From NCBI GenBank assembly GCA_963921305.4, contig CAWUEX030000002.1:1860001-1924000 (forward strand): a stretch of DNA of 64,000 nucleotides, written 5' to 3'. Below are positions 41,478-52,592 of this stretch, one piece after another (the first letter of the stretch is position 1; each line of letters opens with the position of its first letter). Both the position numbers and the translations under genes were made by a program. The DNA comes from CAWUEX02 sp963921305. Lineage in GTDB: Bacteria; Pseudomonadota; Alphaproteobacteria; Rhodospirillales; Rhodospirillaceae. The notes beneath the pieces were generated by a model. That model was given only the letters and a program-made list of their open reading frames with translations, was not told where the DNA came from and ran no database searches.

Positions 41478-42680
41478 TTAGATGATGCCTTTTTCTTTGT
41501 AGTCACCGATTTGCTTGTCGGTCAGGCCAAGCAAATCTTTGTAAACTTCCTCGTTGTGCTCGCCGTGGTCCGGGCCGGTCCAACGGACGTTGCCGGGCGT
41601 GCGCGAGAACTTCGGGAAGGTGTTCTGCATTTTCATCTCGCCGACATGCTTGTCCATGATCGAGATGATCGCCTCGCGCGCCTTGAAGTGCTCGTCTTCC
41701 AGCATGTCGGGTGCTTTATAGATTTTGCCTGACGGCACGCCGTGTTCGTCCATCAGAGCGGCGAGTTCGTCGGTCGTTTTGGTTTTGGACCACTCGTTGA
41801 TCAGGTTATCCAATTCGGTCTGACGCTCACCGCGCGCGCCGTGGGTGGCGTAGCGTTCGTCGTCTCCGAGTTCCGGCTGACCCATCGCAACGCACAGGCG
41901 CTTGAACACCGTGTCCTGGTTGGCGGCGATCAGGAATTGCCCGTCCTTGGCGTCGTAAATATTTGACGGTGCGACCTGCGGCAGAATGGAGCCGGTCCGC
42001 TCACGGATGTATCCGGTTTTGTCGTACTCGCTGACGATGCTCTCCATCATTGCGAACACGGACTCGTAAATGGACGAGTCCACCACTTGGCCTTTGCCGG
42101 TGACGTGACGGTTGTGCAGGGCCATCAGTGCGCCCAGGCAGCCGTAAGTCGCCGCCAGGGTGTCGCCGATGGAAATACCGGCCCGGCTCGGTGGGGTGGA
42201 GGGATCGCCGATGACGTTGCGTAAGCCCCCCATGGCTTCGCCGACCGCGGCGTAACCGGCCTTGTGCGAGTAGGGACCGGTCTGGCCGTAGCCGGAGACG
42301 CGGATCATGATCAGGCCTTCATTGACCTCCGACAACACGTCATAGCCCAGGTTCCAGCGTTCCAGCGTGCCGGGACGGAAGTTCTCCAGCAAAAAATCTG
42401 ACTTCTTGACCAGTTCCTTGATGATCTCCTGACCTTCCGGCACACGGGCATTCAAGGTGATGCACTTCTTATTCCGGGCCAGGATCGGCCACCACAGGGA
42501 CGAGCCGTTGACCAGTTCACGGCCCCACTGGCGCATGGGATCGCCAACCGTAGGCTGTTCGATCTTGATGATTTCGGCGCCGAAATCGCCCATCAACTGA
42601 CCGCAAAACGGTCCGGCCAGCAGCTGGCCCATTTCGATCATCCGCAGGCCCGTGAGCGGGCCGGTCGCTTGTTCAGCCAT
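41478..42680 (-). CDS. CaiB/BaiF family CoA-transferase
   Basis: Type III CoA-transferase of 400 residues. GLRMIEMGQLLAGPFCGQLMGDFGAEIIKIEQP is the characteristic N-terminus, with the catalytic Asp region DFLLENFRPG following and ISIGDTLAATYGCLGALMAL. It would move CoA to a carboxylate, activating the substrate for the thioesterase/lyase-type enzymes in this block. First gene of the minus-strand run; the divergent promoter region towards the HMG-CoA-lyase-like gene contains an inverted repeat. Confidence 0.9.
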   Translation of the reverse strand: MAEQATGPLTGLRMIEMGQLLAGPFCGQLMGDFGAEIIKIEQPTVGDPMRQWGRELVNGSSLWWPILARNKKCITLNARVPEGQEIIKELVKKSDFLLENFRPGTLERWNLGYDVLSEVNEGLIMIRVSGYGQTGPYSHKAGYAAVGEAMGGLRNVIGDPSTPPSRAGISIGDTLAATYGCLGALMALHNRHVTGKGQVVDSSIYESVFAMMESIVSEYDKTGYIRERTGSILPQVAPSNIYDAKDGQFLIAANQDTVFKRLCVAMGQPELGDDERYATHGARGERQTELDNLINEWSKTKTTDELAALMDEHGVPSGKIYKAPDMLEDEHFKAREAIISIMDKHVGEMKMQNTFPKFSRTPGNVRWTGPDHGEHNEEVYKDLLGLTDKQIGDYKEKGII

Positions 42681-43008
42681 GATAATGCGTCCTCTTCTCC
42701 CTGCGGGCCTATGCCTCAGGCCCGGTGCGCCGTTTTTAGCGTGCCGTCTTAGCCGGGCTGTTCCTAAGGCCTCCCCTCTGCGCCGTGCAGAGGATTCAGC
42801 CCCAGTGTCATTGGGTGAACACCCTCGCGAGGTGTTTACCGACCGTCAGGCAACGATTCAAGCGCTCTGCCTTGCAAACCCATAGTCCAGGGCTAATATC
42901 CGCCCCATAAGACGGGGTTTTCCCCTCTCCCAGAATGTAGGCCCGTTGCGGCTTATCGCCGTCTCAAACGAAGCGGGCCGCCGCAAAGCACAGGAAAGGC
43001 ATACAGCC
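42681..43008. other. Divergent intergenic region
   Basis: 328 bases between the CoA-transferase (minus) and HMG-CoA-lyase-like (plus) genes. It contains the inverted repeat at 42814-42840 and the shine-dalgarno AGGAAAGG before the plus-strand gene. No coding frame worth calling. Confidence 0.6.
42814..42840. promoter_or_regulatory. Inverted-repeat operator candidate
   Basis: GGTGAACACC and GGTGTTTACC, 10-base arms with one mismatch, around the spacer CTCGCGA. Each arm is itself close to palindromic (GGTG..CACC), which looks like two stacked half-sites. Centred in the divergent gap between the CoA-transferase and HMG-CoA-lyase-like genes, where a shared regulator would bind. No regulator gene is adjacent. 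Confidence 0.4.
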
Positions 43009-43920
43009 ATGGCGCACTCCGTAACCCTGGTCGAAGTCGGCCCCCGCGATGGAATCCAGTCGGAAAAGACGATTCTGTCCACAGAAGACAAAATCGAGTT
43101 CATCACCCGCTCAATAGATGCCGGCCTGAAACGCGTTGAGGTCACGAGCTTTGTGAACCCCAAGCGTGTTCCGCAGATGGCCGACGCGGTGGAGGTGGTC
43201 GCTGGCCTGCCCAAGGGCACGGGCGCATCCTTCATTGGCCTGATCCTCAACATGAAAGGGTATGAGCGGGCCCGCGATGCCGGCGTCGACGAAGTCGGCT
43301 ATGCGGTGGTCGCGACTGACACCTTCGCCACCAAGAACCAAGGCATGACCTCGGCTGAGACGGTCGACGCCTGGGTCGCGGTGGGCAAGCAGGCTAAGGC
43401 GGAAGGTATCAAGGCCGGTGTGACCATCGGCGCGTCCTTCGGGTGCCCCTTCGAGGGCGAAGTCTCGCCCGACCATGTCGCCGACATGGCCAAGCGCTGC
43501 GCCGAGGGCGAGCCAATCGAGATCGCGCTGGCGGATACCATCGGGTGTGCCGATCCTATCCGGGTGACCGAGCTGATTGGCAAGGTCAAAGAGGCCGTGC
43601 CGGGCATGCCGATCCGCGTGCATTTGCACAACACGCGCAACACCGGACTGGCCAACGCCTATGCCGCTGTCCAGGCCGGGGTGGATTTCATCGATGCCTC
43701 CACTGGGGGTATTGGCGGCTGTCCCTTTGCGCCCCGTGCCACGGGCAACATCCCGCTGGAGGACCTGGTCTATATGTTCGACCGCATGGGCGTCGAAACC
43801 GGGGTCGATATTAACAAGATCATCGCCACTGCGGAGTGGGTCGGCGAGCGACTCGGCGGTCAGGTTCCGGCCATGCTGGGCAAGGCGGGGGTCTTCCCGG
43901 ACGTCGCCAAAGCAGCGTAG
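43009..43920 (+). CDS. HMG-CoA lyase-like aldolase/lyase
   Basis: TIM-barrel lyase of about 303 residues from ATG 43009 (AGGAAAGG nine bases upstream). It has VEVGPRDGIQSE, EVTSFVNPKRVPQMADA, GCPFEGEVSP, and GGIGGCPFAPRATGN with the catalytic loop Cys. However, the usual HDTYGQALAN motif is HNTRNTGLAN, so the substrate is probably not HMG-CoA itself but a related hydroxy-acyl-CoA or citramalyl-like compound. It sits in the divergent unit with the CoA-transferase. Confidence 0.82.
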   Translation: MAHSVTLVEVGPRDGIQSEKTILSTEDKIEFITRSIDAGLKRVEVTSFVNPKRVPQMADAVEVVAGLPKGTGASFIGLILNMKGYERARDAGVDEVGYAVVATDTFATKNQGMTSAETVDAWVAVGKQAKAEGIKAGVTIGASFGCPFEGEVSPDHVADMAKRCAEGEPIEIALADTIGCADPIRVTELIGKVKEAVPGMPIRVHLHNTRNTGLANAYAAVQAGVDFIDASTGGIGGCPFAPRATGNIPLEDLVYMFDRMGVETGVDINKIIATAEWVGERLGGQVPAMLGKAGVFPDVAKAA

Positions 43921-44149
43921 AGGTCAGTTGGCGTAAAACCCCTATAAAGGCTGGCTTTCGCCCCAAATTGGCGCTAGTTAGGCGCCGCGGCAGGGCGCGG
44001 GGTCGGCGAGGGTCGATTTCAAGCAGGTGCTGCGATAGGTTCGCAGAGCCGCTTGCACAGCGGCGACGCACAATTAAAGAGCGGTTGCGCGGCGTTTTGC
44101 GCCGTCGTAGCTTGATTAGAATAATTCAAAAAAGGGACGTGACTGCGCA

Positions 44150-46333
<2,184 letters not shown>

Positions 46334-46355
46334 GGCGGAGGTTAGGAGAACACTC

Positions 46356-48275
46356 ATGGCTAAGAAAAGCACACACAAAGCGCAGATCATCCAGACCAAC
46401 AAGAAGCCCTTCAAAAAGGTCAAGATCGACGCCATTACCCTCGACATCATCGAAAGTGCGTTGCGCAACGCCCGCTTCGAGATGGACGCGACGGTGTTCC
46501 GCACCGCCATGTCGCCGGGGATTCGCGAACAGCATGACGCATTTCCGCTGATCGCTGACCGCAATGGTAAGATGGTCGTCGGCCAGTTCGGCTCATTCAT
46601 CGACGGCTTCTTGAACGGCTATGACGGCACGGTCGAAGAAGGCGACGTCTTCTTCACCAACGATCCGTACAAGGTGTCCGGTGCGATCAGTCACGCCAAT
46701 GACTGGCTCATCGTTCTGCCGATTTTCTACGATGGCCGTCTCGTCGGCTGGGCCTGCCACTTCGGTCATATGACCGACAACGGTGGTAAAGTCCCGGGCT
46801 CGATGCCGACCGACGCGACGACGATCTTCGAAGAAGGTCTCGTGACGCCGCCGACCAAGCTCTACAAAAAGGGCGTTCTGCAGGAAACGCTCCTTGAGCT
46901 CATGCTCAATCAGGTCCGCTTGCCCACGTGGAACCGGTCGGATCTCAACGCCGTGCTCGCCGCCTGCCGTGTGGCCGAGAAGCGGGTCAAGGAAATGTGT
47001 GACCGCTTCGGCGTCGACACCTATGTCTCCGCCACCCAAGCGGCCCTGGACCGGAACCTACGCGCCGTTGGCGGCCTGATCCAGCAAGCCATTGGCGAAG
47101 AGCCGGTGACGTTCGAAGACTATGTCGACGACGACGGCCGTGGCTACGGCCCCTACAAGATCAAGTGCACCATGTGGCGCGAAGGCAAGAAGGTGATTCT
47201 CGACTGGGAGGGCACCGACCCTCAAGCCATCGGGTCCATCAACTTCTACCTCAACGAGAACATGCTCAAGATGTTCTGGGGCGTGTACATGATCATGGTG
47301 TTCGACCCGGAAATCCTGTTCAACGATGGCTTCTATGATCTCGTTGATGTGCGCATTCCCCAAGGCACGCTGCTCAAGCCAAACTTCCCGGCAGCGCTGT
47401 CCTGCCGAACCCACGCGCTGGGCCGCATCTTCGACACCTTTGCCGCGCTGCTCGGCCAGAAGAACCCCGAGTTCCTGGCGGCGGCTGGGTTCTCGTCCTC
47501 GCCCCACTTCATGTACTCGGGCACGGACAGCCGCGGCGAATGGTATCAGCTCTATCAGATCGGCTTCGGTGGCATTCCCGCCCGTCCGCATGACGATGGC
47601 CCGGATGGTCACTCCATGTGGCCGAGCTTCACCAACGTGCCGCAGGAGTACCTTGAGGCGTACTTCCCGTTGCGCATTGAGAAGCATGAAACCGTTGCCG
47701 ACACCGGCGGGGAAGGTTTCTTCCGTGGCGGTAACGCGCTGCGGGTGGATTACTGCTTCCTCGAAGATGGTGAAATCTCCATCCACGACGACCGCTGGCT
47801 GACATACCCCTGGGGTGTCAACGGCGGCGCGCCGGGTGAGCGTTCTATCAAGGTCATGTACCGCGGTGGCTACGACACCGGTGTGGTCGAGTATCACGAA
47901 TCCAAGTGTGACAACGTCAAGGTTAAGGCCGGCGACATCCTGGCCTTCATCACCTGGGGCGGGGGCGGCTACGGCAACCCGCTGGAGCGTGATGCCGAGA
48001 CGGTGGCGCTTGAAGTGAAGCGTGGTTTGGTTTCCGTGAAGGGCGCCAAGGAAAAGTACGGCGTTGTGTGCTCCGCGGCAGGCAAGATCGACAAGGCTAA
48101 GACCGACGCCCTGCGCAAAGAGATGCAGAAGAAGCGTCCGAAGAAAGCCCCGATTTTCGACAAGGGTCCGGACCTCAAGACGATCCTGGCCAATGCCGAG
48201 AAGGAAACGCATCTCAAGGCGCCCAAGCCGCCGGTGTTCCAGCCGGCCAACGAACTGGCTCAGGCCGCCGAGTAG
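46356..48275 (+). CDS. Hydantoinase/oxoprolinase B subunit
   Basis: A 639-residue HyuB-type subunit. After a Lys-rich N-terminus (MAKKSTHKAQIIQTNKKPFKK) it has IDAITLDIIESALRNARFEMD, FRTAMSPGIREQHDAFPLI, EGDVFFTNDPYKVSGAISHANDW and GHMTDNGG, the family's metal-binding core. The C-terminal part holds GGEGFFRGGNALRVDYCFL and the WGGGGYGNPLERD motif, then a basic tail. GGAGG sits upstream. Acts with the A subunit above; a terminator follows. Confidence 0.9.
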   Translation: MAKKSTHKAQIIQTNKKPFKKVKIDAITLDIIESALRNARFEMDATVFRTAMSPGIREQHDAFPLIADRNGKMVVGQFGSFIDGFLNGYDGTVEEGDVFFTNDPYKVSGAISHANDWLIVLPIFYDGRLVGWACHFGHMTDNGGKVPGSMPTDATTIFEEGLVTPPTKLYKKGVLQETLLELMLNQVRLPTWNRSDLNAVLAACRVAEKRVKEMCDRFGVDTYVSATQAALDRNLRAVGGLIQQAIGEEPVTFEDYVDDDGRGYGPYKIKCTMWREGKKVILDWEGTDPQAIGSINFYLNENMLKMFWGVYMIMVFDPEILFNDGFYDLVDVRIPQGTLLKPNFPAALSCRTHALGRIFDTFAALLGQKNPEFLAAAGFSSSPHFMYSGTDSRGEWYQLYQIGFGGIPARPHDDGPDGHSMWPSFTNVPQEYLEAYFPLRIEKHETVADTGGEGFFRGGNALRVDYCFLEDGEISIHDDRWLTYPWGVNGGAPGERSIKVMYRGGYDTGVVEYHESKCDNVKVKAGDILAFITWGGGGYGNPLERDAETVALEVKRGLVSVKGAKEKYGVVCSAAGKIDKAKTDALRKEMQKKRPKKAPIFDKGPDLKTILANAEKETHLKAPKPPVFQPANELAQAAE

Positions 48276-48299
48276 ACCTCGGTCTAACACACGAAATTT

Positions 48300-48326
48300 G
48301 GGGCGGCCTTAAGGGCCGCCCCTTTT
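48300..48326 (+). terminator. Rho-independent terminator after hydantoinase genes
   Basis: Nine-bp stem GGGGCGGCC / GGCCGCCCC with a TTAAG loop followed directly by TTTT, 24 bases after the hydantoinase B stop. Ends the hyuA-hyuB-type transcript. Confidence 0.85.
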
Positions 48327-48348
48327 CGTTTCACGCGCGAACAATATC

Positions 48349-48972
48349 ATGCCCAACGCGACCGCCGAGCGTCTGTTCCACCTGGCCTCACCCGCAGCCC
48401 AGCGCAACATCGGGCCCATCGTTGAGGCCCTTCGGCCGCTGGTTCCGGCCACGGGCACGGTTCTCGAGATCGCGGCAGGGTCGGGCTATCACGCGGCAGT
48501 GTTGGCCGCAGAGCATTCGCACCTCACTTGGCAGATGTCAGACTTATCTGACGATGCCATGACGCGCATGTTCGAGATGCAAAGCACGGCTGGGCTCGCC
48601 AATCTCCCGCCGCCGCTCCGGATCGACGTGACCGCCCAAGACTGGGGCGTTAAAAGCATCTCGGCCATTCTCTGTTGCAACATGATCCACATCGCCCCGT
48701 GGCAGGCGGCTGAGGACTTGTTCGCCGGGGCCGCGCGCCTTTTGTCCCCGTCCAGCCCACTGCTACTCTACGGGCCGTTTTCCGTCGACGGGGCGCATAC
48801 GTCCGAGTCAAACGCCTCGTTCGATGCCGGTCTGCGCGCCCGCGACCCGTCATGGGGGGTCAGAGACTCAAGGGAAGTCGATGGGTTGGCGAACTCTTCC
48901 GGGTTTAAGTTGGAGCAGACCATCACCATGCCCGCCAACAACATGATCCGAGTCTACTGTCGCACTGGTTAG
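48349..48972 (+). CDS. DUF938 class I methyltransferase-like protein
   Basis: A 207-residue protein of the DUF938 family, in the SAM-methyltransferase fold. It starts ERLFHLASPAAQRNIGPIVEAL, then motif I GTVLEIAAGSGYHAAVLA, and the family-typical LCCNMIHIAPWQAAEDLFAGAARLL, LLLYGPFSVDGAHTSESNASFD and LRARDPSWGVRD. Function is uncertain in all homologs I know. It overlaps the LysR gene at the 3' ends by four bases. Confidence 0.85.
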   Translation: MPNATAERLFHLASPAAQRNIGPIVEALRPLVPATGTVLEIAAGSGYHAAVLAAEHSHLTWQMSDLSDDAMTRMFEMQSTAGLANLPPPLRIDVTAQDWGVKSISAILCCNMIHIAPWQAAEDLFAGAARLLSPSSPLLLYGPFSVDGAHTSESNASFDAGLRARDPSWGVRDSREVDGLANSSGFKLEQTITMPANNMIRVYCRTG

Positions 48973-49862
48973 GCCGCCGCCGCGGCCACCTTCAAAGTCT
49001 CGATCAGCGCCAGGGCTGCGGGCGAGCGCGTCGCGTTGCGCCGGTAAGCCATGACAATAGGCCATGTCGCGCCGGCATTCGGCACATGCACTTGGGCCAA
49101 TCGTTTGTCTGCGATCGCGCGGGCCGCCACCTGAGCAGGCAGGATGGCGAGGTAATTTGATCCCGCGATCCAATCGATGGCGAAGTCCACGGCGGTGGTC
49201 TCCAGATTGGCTTGCGGCGGTGTCTGGCCAAAGCCCTTGAACAAGTTCTTAAAGTCGGTCTCGCCGCGGGGGAAGCGCAGACTCAGCCAGCGTTGCGCCG
49301 CCAAAGCTTCGCCATCGGCTTCGCCGTCGGCCAGCGGGTGCGTAGCCGCGCATACGACCACGTTGGCGTCATTGCGCAGGGGCTCGATGACGATCAGGTC
49401 GTCGACGGTCTGTGTGGGCGCGGTCGATACGATTAAATCCAAATCCCCTCTCAGCAAGGGCGCGGTCAGGTGCTCGAAGTCACTGCGCTCAACCTCGACC
49501 CGCACGTTCGGGCGCACGGTAAACAGCTGCTTGAGCGCGGCCGGCACCAGCTGGGTCAGCGCCGTTGGGGTTGCTCCCAGCCGGACAACCCCCGTGTGGG
49601 CGCCGAGCGCCGTCTCGAGATTGCGCTGAAACTGCCGTGCCTCCGCTTCTATGGCCCGCGCATGCGGCAAAAGCATGTCCCCGAAGGGCGTGATCGCGAC
49701 CGAACGCGTGTCCCGGTCGAACAGCTTCACACCAAGACCGAATTCCAGCTGGCGAATGCTCTTACTGACCGCCTGGGTCGTCAGGTTGAGACGGTCTGCC
49801 GCCGCCCGGAAGCTCCGGGTTTCCGAGACGGCCAGAAAGTGGCTGAGTTGGCGCAGTTCCAT
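48969..49862 (-). CDS. LysR-type transcriptional regulator
   Basis: A 297-residue LTTR with N-terminal winged helix MELRQLSHFLAVSETRSFRAAADRLNLTTQAVSKSIRQLE and the C-terminal periplasmic-binding-like effector domain. The ATG at 49862 begins the canonical MELRQ sequence; in-frame ATGs up to 49880 are alternatives. It diverges from the monooxygenase at 49971-51218 and probably controls it through the shared region. Effector unknown. Confidence 0.93.
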   Translation of the reverse strand: MELRQLSHFLAVSETRSFRAAADRLNLTTQAVSKSIRQLEFGLGVKLFDRDTRSVAITPFGDMLLPHARAIEAEARQFQRNLETALGAHTGVVRLGATPTALTQLVPAALKQLFTVRPNVRVEVERSDFEHLTAPLLRGDLDLIVSTAPTQTVDDLIVIEPLRNDANVVVCAATHPLADGEADGEALAAQRWLSLRFPRGETDFKNLFKGFGQTPPQANLETTAVDFAIDWIAGSNYLAILPAQVAARAIADKRLAQVHVPNAGATWPIVMAYRRNATRSPAALALIETLKVAAAAA

Positions 49863-49902
49863 GATCATAAAATAAACCAAAAGAAGATAATAAATACAAA
49901 TA

Positions 49903-49915
49903 GTTTATATTAAAC
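49903..49915. promoter_or_regulatory. LysR-region palindrome candidate
   Basis: Perfect inverted repeat GTTTA-TAT-TAAAC in the AT-rich 108-base gap between the LysR gene and the monooxygenase. The gap's AT-richness and the palindrome suit an LTTR binding site overlapping both promoters. Evidence is position and symmetry only. Confidence 0.35.
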
Positions 49916-49970
49916 GCCGCGAAGGCCGTGCACTCTGGTTTCAAGCCAACACCGACCCGGAGAGCCCGTC

Positions 49971-51218
49971 ATGTCGATTGCCGTTGCCAGCGCCTCTCAT
50001 GTGCCCACTAAGGACGACCTGGTGGGTGCGGCGCGTGACCTTATCCCGGTGCTGCGGGACCGCGCCAACGAGGCTGAGGACCTGCGCCGTATGCCCGATG
50101 AGACCATTGCTGATCTCAAGGCGGCCGGTCTGCACAAGGTGTACATGCCGCGCCGGTTCGGTGGCTGGGAGATGGACTGGGGCGCGCACATGGATGTGTC
50201 CCGTGAGGTCTCCCAGGCCTGCGGCTCCACCGGCTGGATCACCGGCCTGGTGTTCTCTCACATCATGTGGGTGGCGCGTTTCGGCGCCGAGGCGCAGGAG
50301 GAGTTCTTTGCCCGCAACCCAGACCCCATCGTCGCCACCGGCTCGGCTGGGGGCGGCAAACTCGAGTCAGACGGCGATGCCGTCGTTCTGACCGGGCGCT
50401 GGGGCTTTATGAGCGGGATCGACCATGCCAACGGGGCCATGGTCACGGCCACTCTCGGCGACGAACGCATCTTTACCCATTTTGTGCTGCTGTATCCCGA
50501 GGACTGGACCAGCGAGGACAACTGGACCGCCGAAGGCCTGCGCGGCACGGGCAGTCATCACGTGCGGGTCAACGGCGCGCGTATTCCCAAACATCGGCTG
50601 ATCGCGCGCGATGAGATTCTCGGGCTCAATCCGCCAGGTTCAAAGTTGCACGACAGTTACATCTATAAAATCCGCACCGGTGCGTACCAGAAAAGCTGGT
50701 TCGCCGGCATATTGGCTGGCACGGCCATGGGCGCGCTGCAGGAGTACGCGGCGCTCACCCGCAACCGCAAAGGCGCGTTGTTCGGGGAGTCCATCGTCGA
50801 CCAGGTCCCGGTGCAAGTCCGCGTCGGTGAGGCGGCAGCGGAAATCCACGCCGCCAATCTGGTGTTCGAGAACTTCTGCGCGATGTTGCATGACCGCGGA
50901 TCGCGCGGAGTCGATATCACCGGCGAAGACCTGCTCTCAGCCAAACGCGACATGACCTATGCCTCGCGTCTTTGCGTCGGCGCGGCAGAGCGCCTATCGG
51001 GTATGATGGGCGTGTCGGCGCAGACCGGGCGCAACCCGGTGCAGCGGCACTACCGCGACTGCCGCACGGTCAGCACCCATATCGAACTGCAGTGGGATCA
51101 CTCGATGGCACCGACTGGCAAGCACCTGTTCGGTGTGGCGACCGGCGACCCGCTGATCGACGGTGCCAAGGCAGCGCAATCGCAGTCCGGCGCGTCGTAC
51201 TTGGGAACCCGGGTGTAA
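49971..51218 (+). CDS. Acyl-CoA dehydrogenase-like flavin monooxygenase (copy 3)
   Basis: A 415-residue paralog of 25591-26832 and 26920-28119. It has VYMPRRFGGWEMDWGAHMDVSREVSQACGSTGWI, VVLTGRWGFMSGIDHAN, GLRGTGSHHVRVNGARIPKHR and the type-2 C-terminal domain. CCGGAGAGCC lies upstream of the ATG. Divergently controlled with LysR. The GRWGFMSGIDHA and GTGSH blocks match hydroxylases of the HpaH/HsaA group. Substrate unknown. Confidence 0.85.
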   Translation: MSIAVASASHVPTKDDLVGAARDLIPVLRDRANEAEDLRRMPDETIADLKAAGLHKVYMPRRFGGWEMDWGAHMDVSREVSQACGSTGWITGLVFSHIMWVARFGAEAQEEFFARNPDPIVATGSAGGGKLESDGDAVVLTGRWGFMSGIDHANGAMVTATLGDERIFTHFVLLYPEDWTSEDNWTAEGLRGTGSHHVRVNGARIPKHRLIARDEILGLNPPGSKLHDSYIYKIRTGAYQKSWFAGILAGTAMGALQEYAALTRNRKGALFGESIVDQVPVQVRVGEAAAEIHAANLVFENFCAMLHDRGSRGVDITGEDLLSAKRDMTYASRLCVGAAERLSGMMGVSAQTGRNPVQRHYRDCRTVSTHIELQWDHSMAPTGKHLFGVATGDPLIDGAKAAQSQSGASYLGTRV

Positions 51219-51219
51219 C

Positions 51220-52029
51220 CTAGGTCCGGCCCAGCCAGTCGAACACAACCTCGCAGAACTGAATCTTCTGCTCTTTCCCCGCGACTACGTGGGCCACCTC
51301 CGGCATGTCCAGGCCTTCGGCGTTAGGAATGCCCTGTTGGATCGGGCGTGTCATGCGCGGGCCGGTGACCGTGTCCATGTGACTGTGGATGATCAGGCTT
51401 GGGCACTGCACGCTTTTGAGCTGGTCGGTGACATTGTGGTTTAGGCAGGCGTGGATGAATCGCTCGTGGGCCTCGAGCCGGCCATTGAGTTCGCGCCACG
51501 GCCCTTCGGGTCCCAGCAGGCGTTTGTAGTTCGCGTTATAGAAATCAGGCCGGAACGACATCATGCAAACAAAACGTTGGAACGCCGCCCAGCCCATGTC
51601 GCGGTGAACGTCGCGGAACAGCTCGATTTGTTCGTGAAACAACGGGTCGGTCGCGTCCGACCACGCGCCCATGTTCATCATCGAGCGCACTAGGTCTGGC
51701 CGTTTGATCGCCATCACCTGAGAGATGCACGCCCCCATGCCGACCAAACCGATCAGGTGCGTGCCGCCGGTATGGCCGAGGTGTTCCAAGAGCTGGATGG
51801 CGTCGTCGGCATACATGTCGATGCTCGATTCCTGCGACAGATCGTCGTCCGAATCGTACAAGCCGCGGTAATCGATGATGATCGCGGTGTATTGGTCGGT
51901 CAGGCCGCGCGGCAGATGGTCGTGAGCGCCGTGGCAGAACGAACCCCAACCGCCTTGCACCAGCACGGGCGGGCCTTCGCCATGGGTTTCGTAGTACATG
52001 GTATGGCCGTTGATTTGCGCGGTGGGCAC
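51220..52029 (-). CDS. Alpha/beta hydrolase fold protein lacking the usual nucleophile Ser
   Basis: A 269-residue protein starting at a GTG with AGGAG seven bases before it. The fold is recognisable: VLVQGGWGSFCHGAHD (oxyanion side), IIIDYRGLYDSDDDL, LIGLVGMGACISQVMAIKRPDLV where the elbow is, acid in SLIIHSHMDTVTGP and His in MPEVAHVVAGKE. In the elbow the expected G-x-S-x-G reads G-L-V-G-M-G, so no nucleophile Ser is present. It might be a non-hydrolytic member (lyase or dioxygenase-like) or inactive. Converges with the monooxygenase gene with one base between stops. Confidence 0.72.
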   Translation of the reverse strand: MPTAQINGHTMYYETHGEGPPVLVQGGWGSFCHGAHDHLPRGLTDQYTAIIIDYRGLYDSDDDLSQESSIDMYADDAIQLLEHLGHTGGTHLIGLVGMGACISQVMAIKRPDLVRSMMNMGAWSDATDPLFHEQIELFRDVHRDMGWAAFQRFVCMMSFRPDFYNANYKRLLGPEGPWRELNGRLEAHERFIHACLNHNVTDQLKSVQCPSLIIHSHMDTVTGPRMTRPIQQGIPNAEGLDMPEVAHVVAGKEQKIQFCEVVFDWLGRT

Positions 52030-52118
52030 GGCAGAACTCCTGATTTGGCTGGACAAATAGGCCCTTTGCTTAGACGCTCTGCCCCATTGGTGCAACCTCC
52101 GATCTGTCGAGGTGAAAC

Positions 52119-52592
52119 ATGATCCCACCCGGCTTTCTCGGCACCCGCGGCGATCTGTTGATGGATCTGGTGATCCTGTCCTTCATCGTCATTTTGCCGG
52201 TCCTGATTTACTCCTGGATGAAGGTGTGCGCGGGCGCCTACCAGATGCACAAACGCATTCAGGTGAGCCTCGGCGCCACACTTGCCGTCGCTGTGATCCT
52301 GTTTGAGATCGACATCCGTCTCGCCGGGGGAACCTTCGCCATCATCGCTGAGAGCCCCTATGCGGACTCCTGGTGGCTAGAGGCGATTTTCTACGTCCAC
52401 CTGATTATCGCCGTCATGACCTCGCTCATCTGGGCGGGGCTGATCTATTTTTCCCTGAAACGATTCCCGTCTCCGCCGCACCCGGATGTCTTCAGTGCCA
52501 CCCATAAACGCTGGGGCACCATCGGCATGGTGACGATGATCCTGACGGGGCTAACTGCCTATCCGCTCTACTTCTTCGGCTTCGCGGTTTAG
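52119..52592 (+). CDS. DUF420 family membrane protein
   Basis: A 157-residue inner-membrane protein with four hydrophobic helices, including MDLVILSFIVILPVLIYSW, and histidines in VHLIIAV and ATHKRWG as in the DUF420 family. GAGGTG lies before the ATG at 52119. The family is linked with cytochrome/haem membrane complexes in other bacteria but has no firm function. Its stop overlaps the stop of the facing gene. Confidence 0.7.
   Translation: MIPPGFLGTRGDLLMDLVILSFIVILPVLIYSWMKVCAGAYQMHKRIQVSLGATLAVAVILFEIDIRLAGGTFAIIAESPYADSWWLEAIFYVHLIIAVMTSLIWAGLIYFSLKRFPSPPHPDVFSATHKRWGTIGMVTMILTGLTAYPLYFFGFAV

Noticed and set aside
47058..48290. Long antisense frame inside the hydantoinase B gene
   Set aside because: Same reason: an open frame produced by GC-rich codon use on the coding strand.
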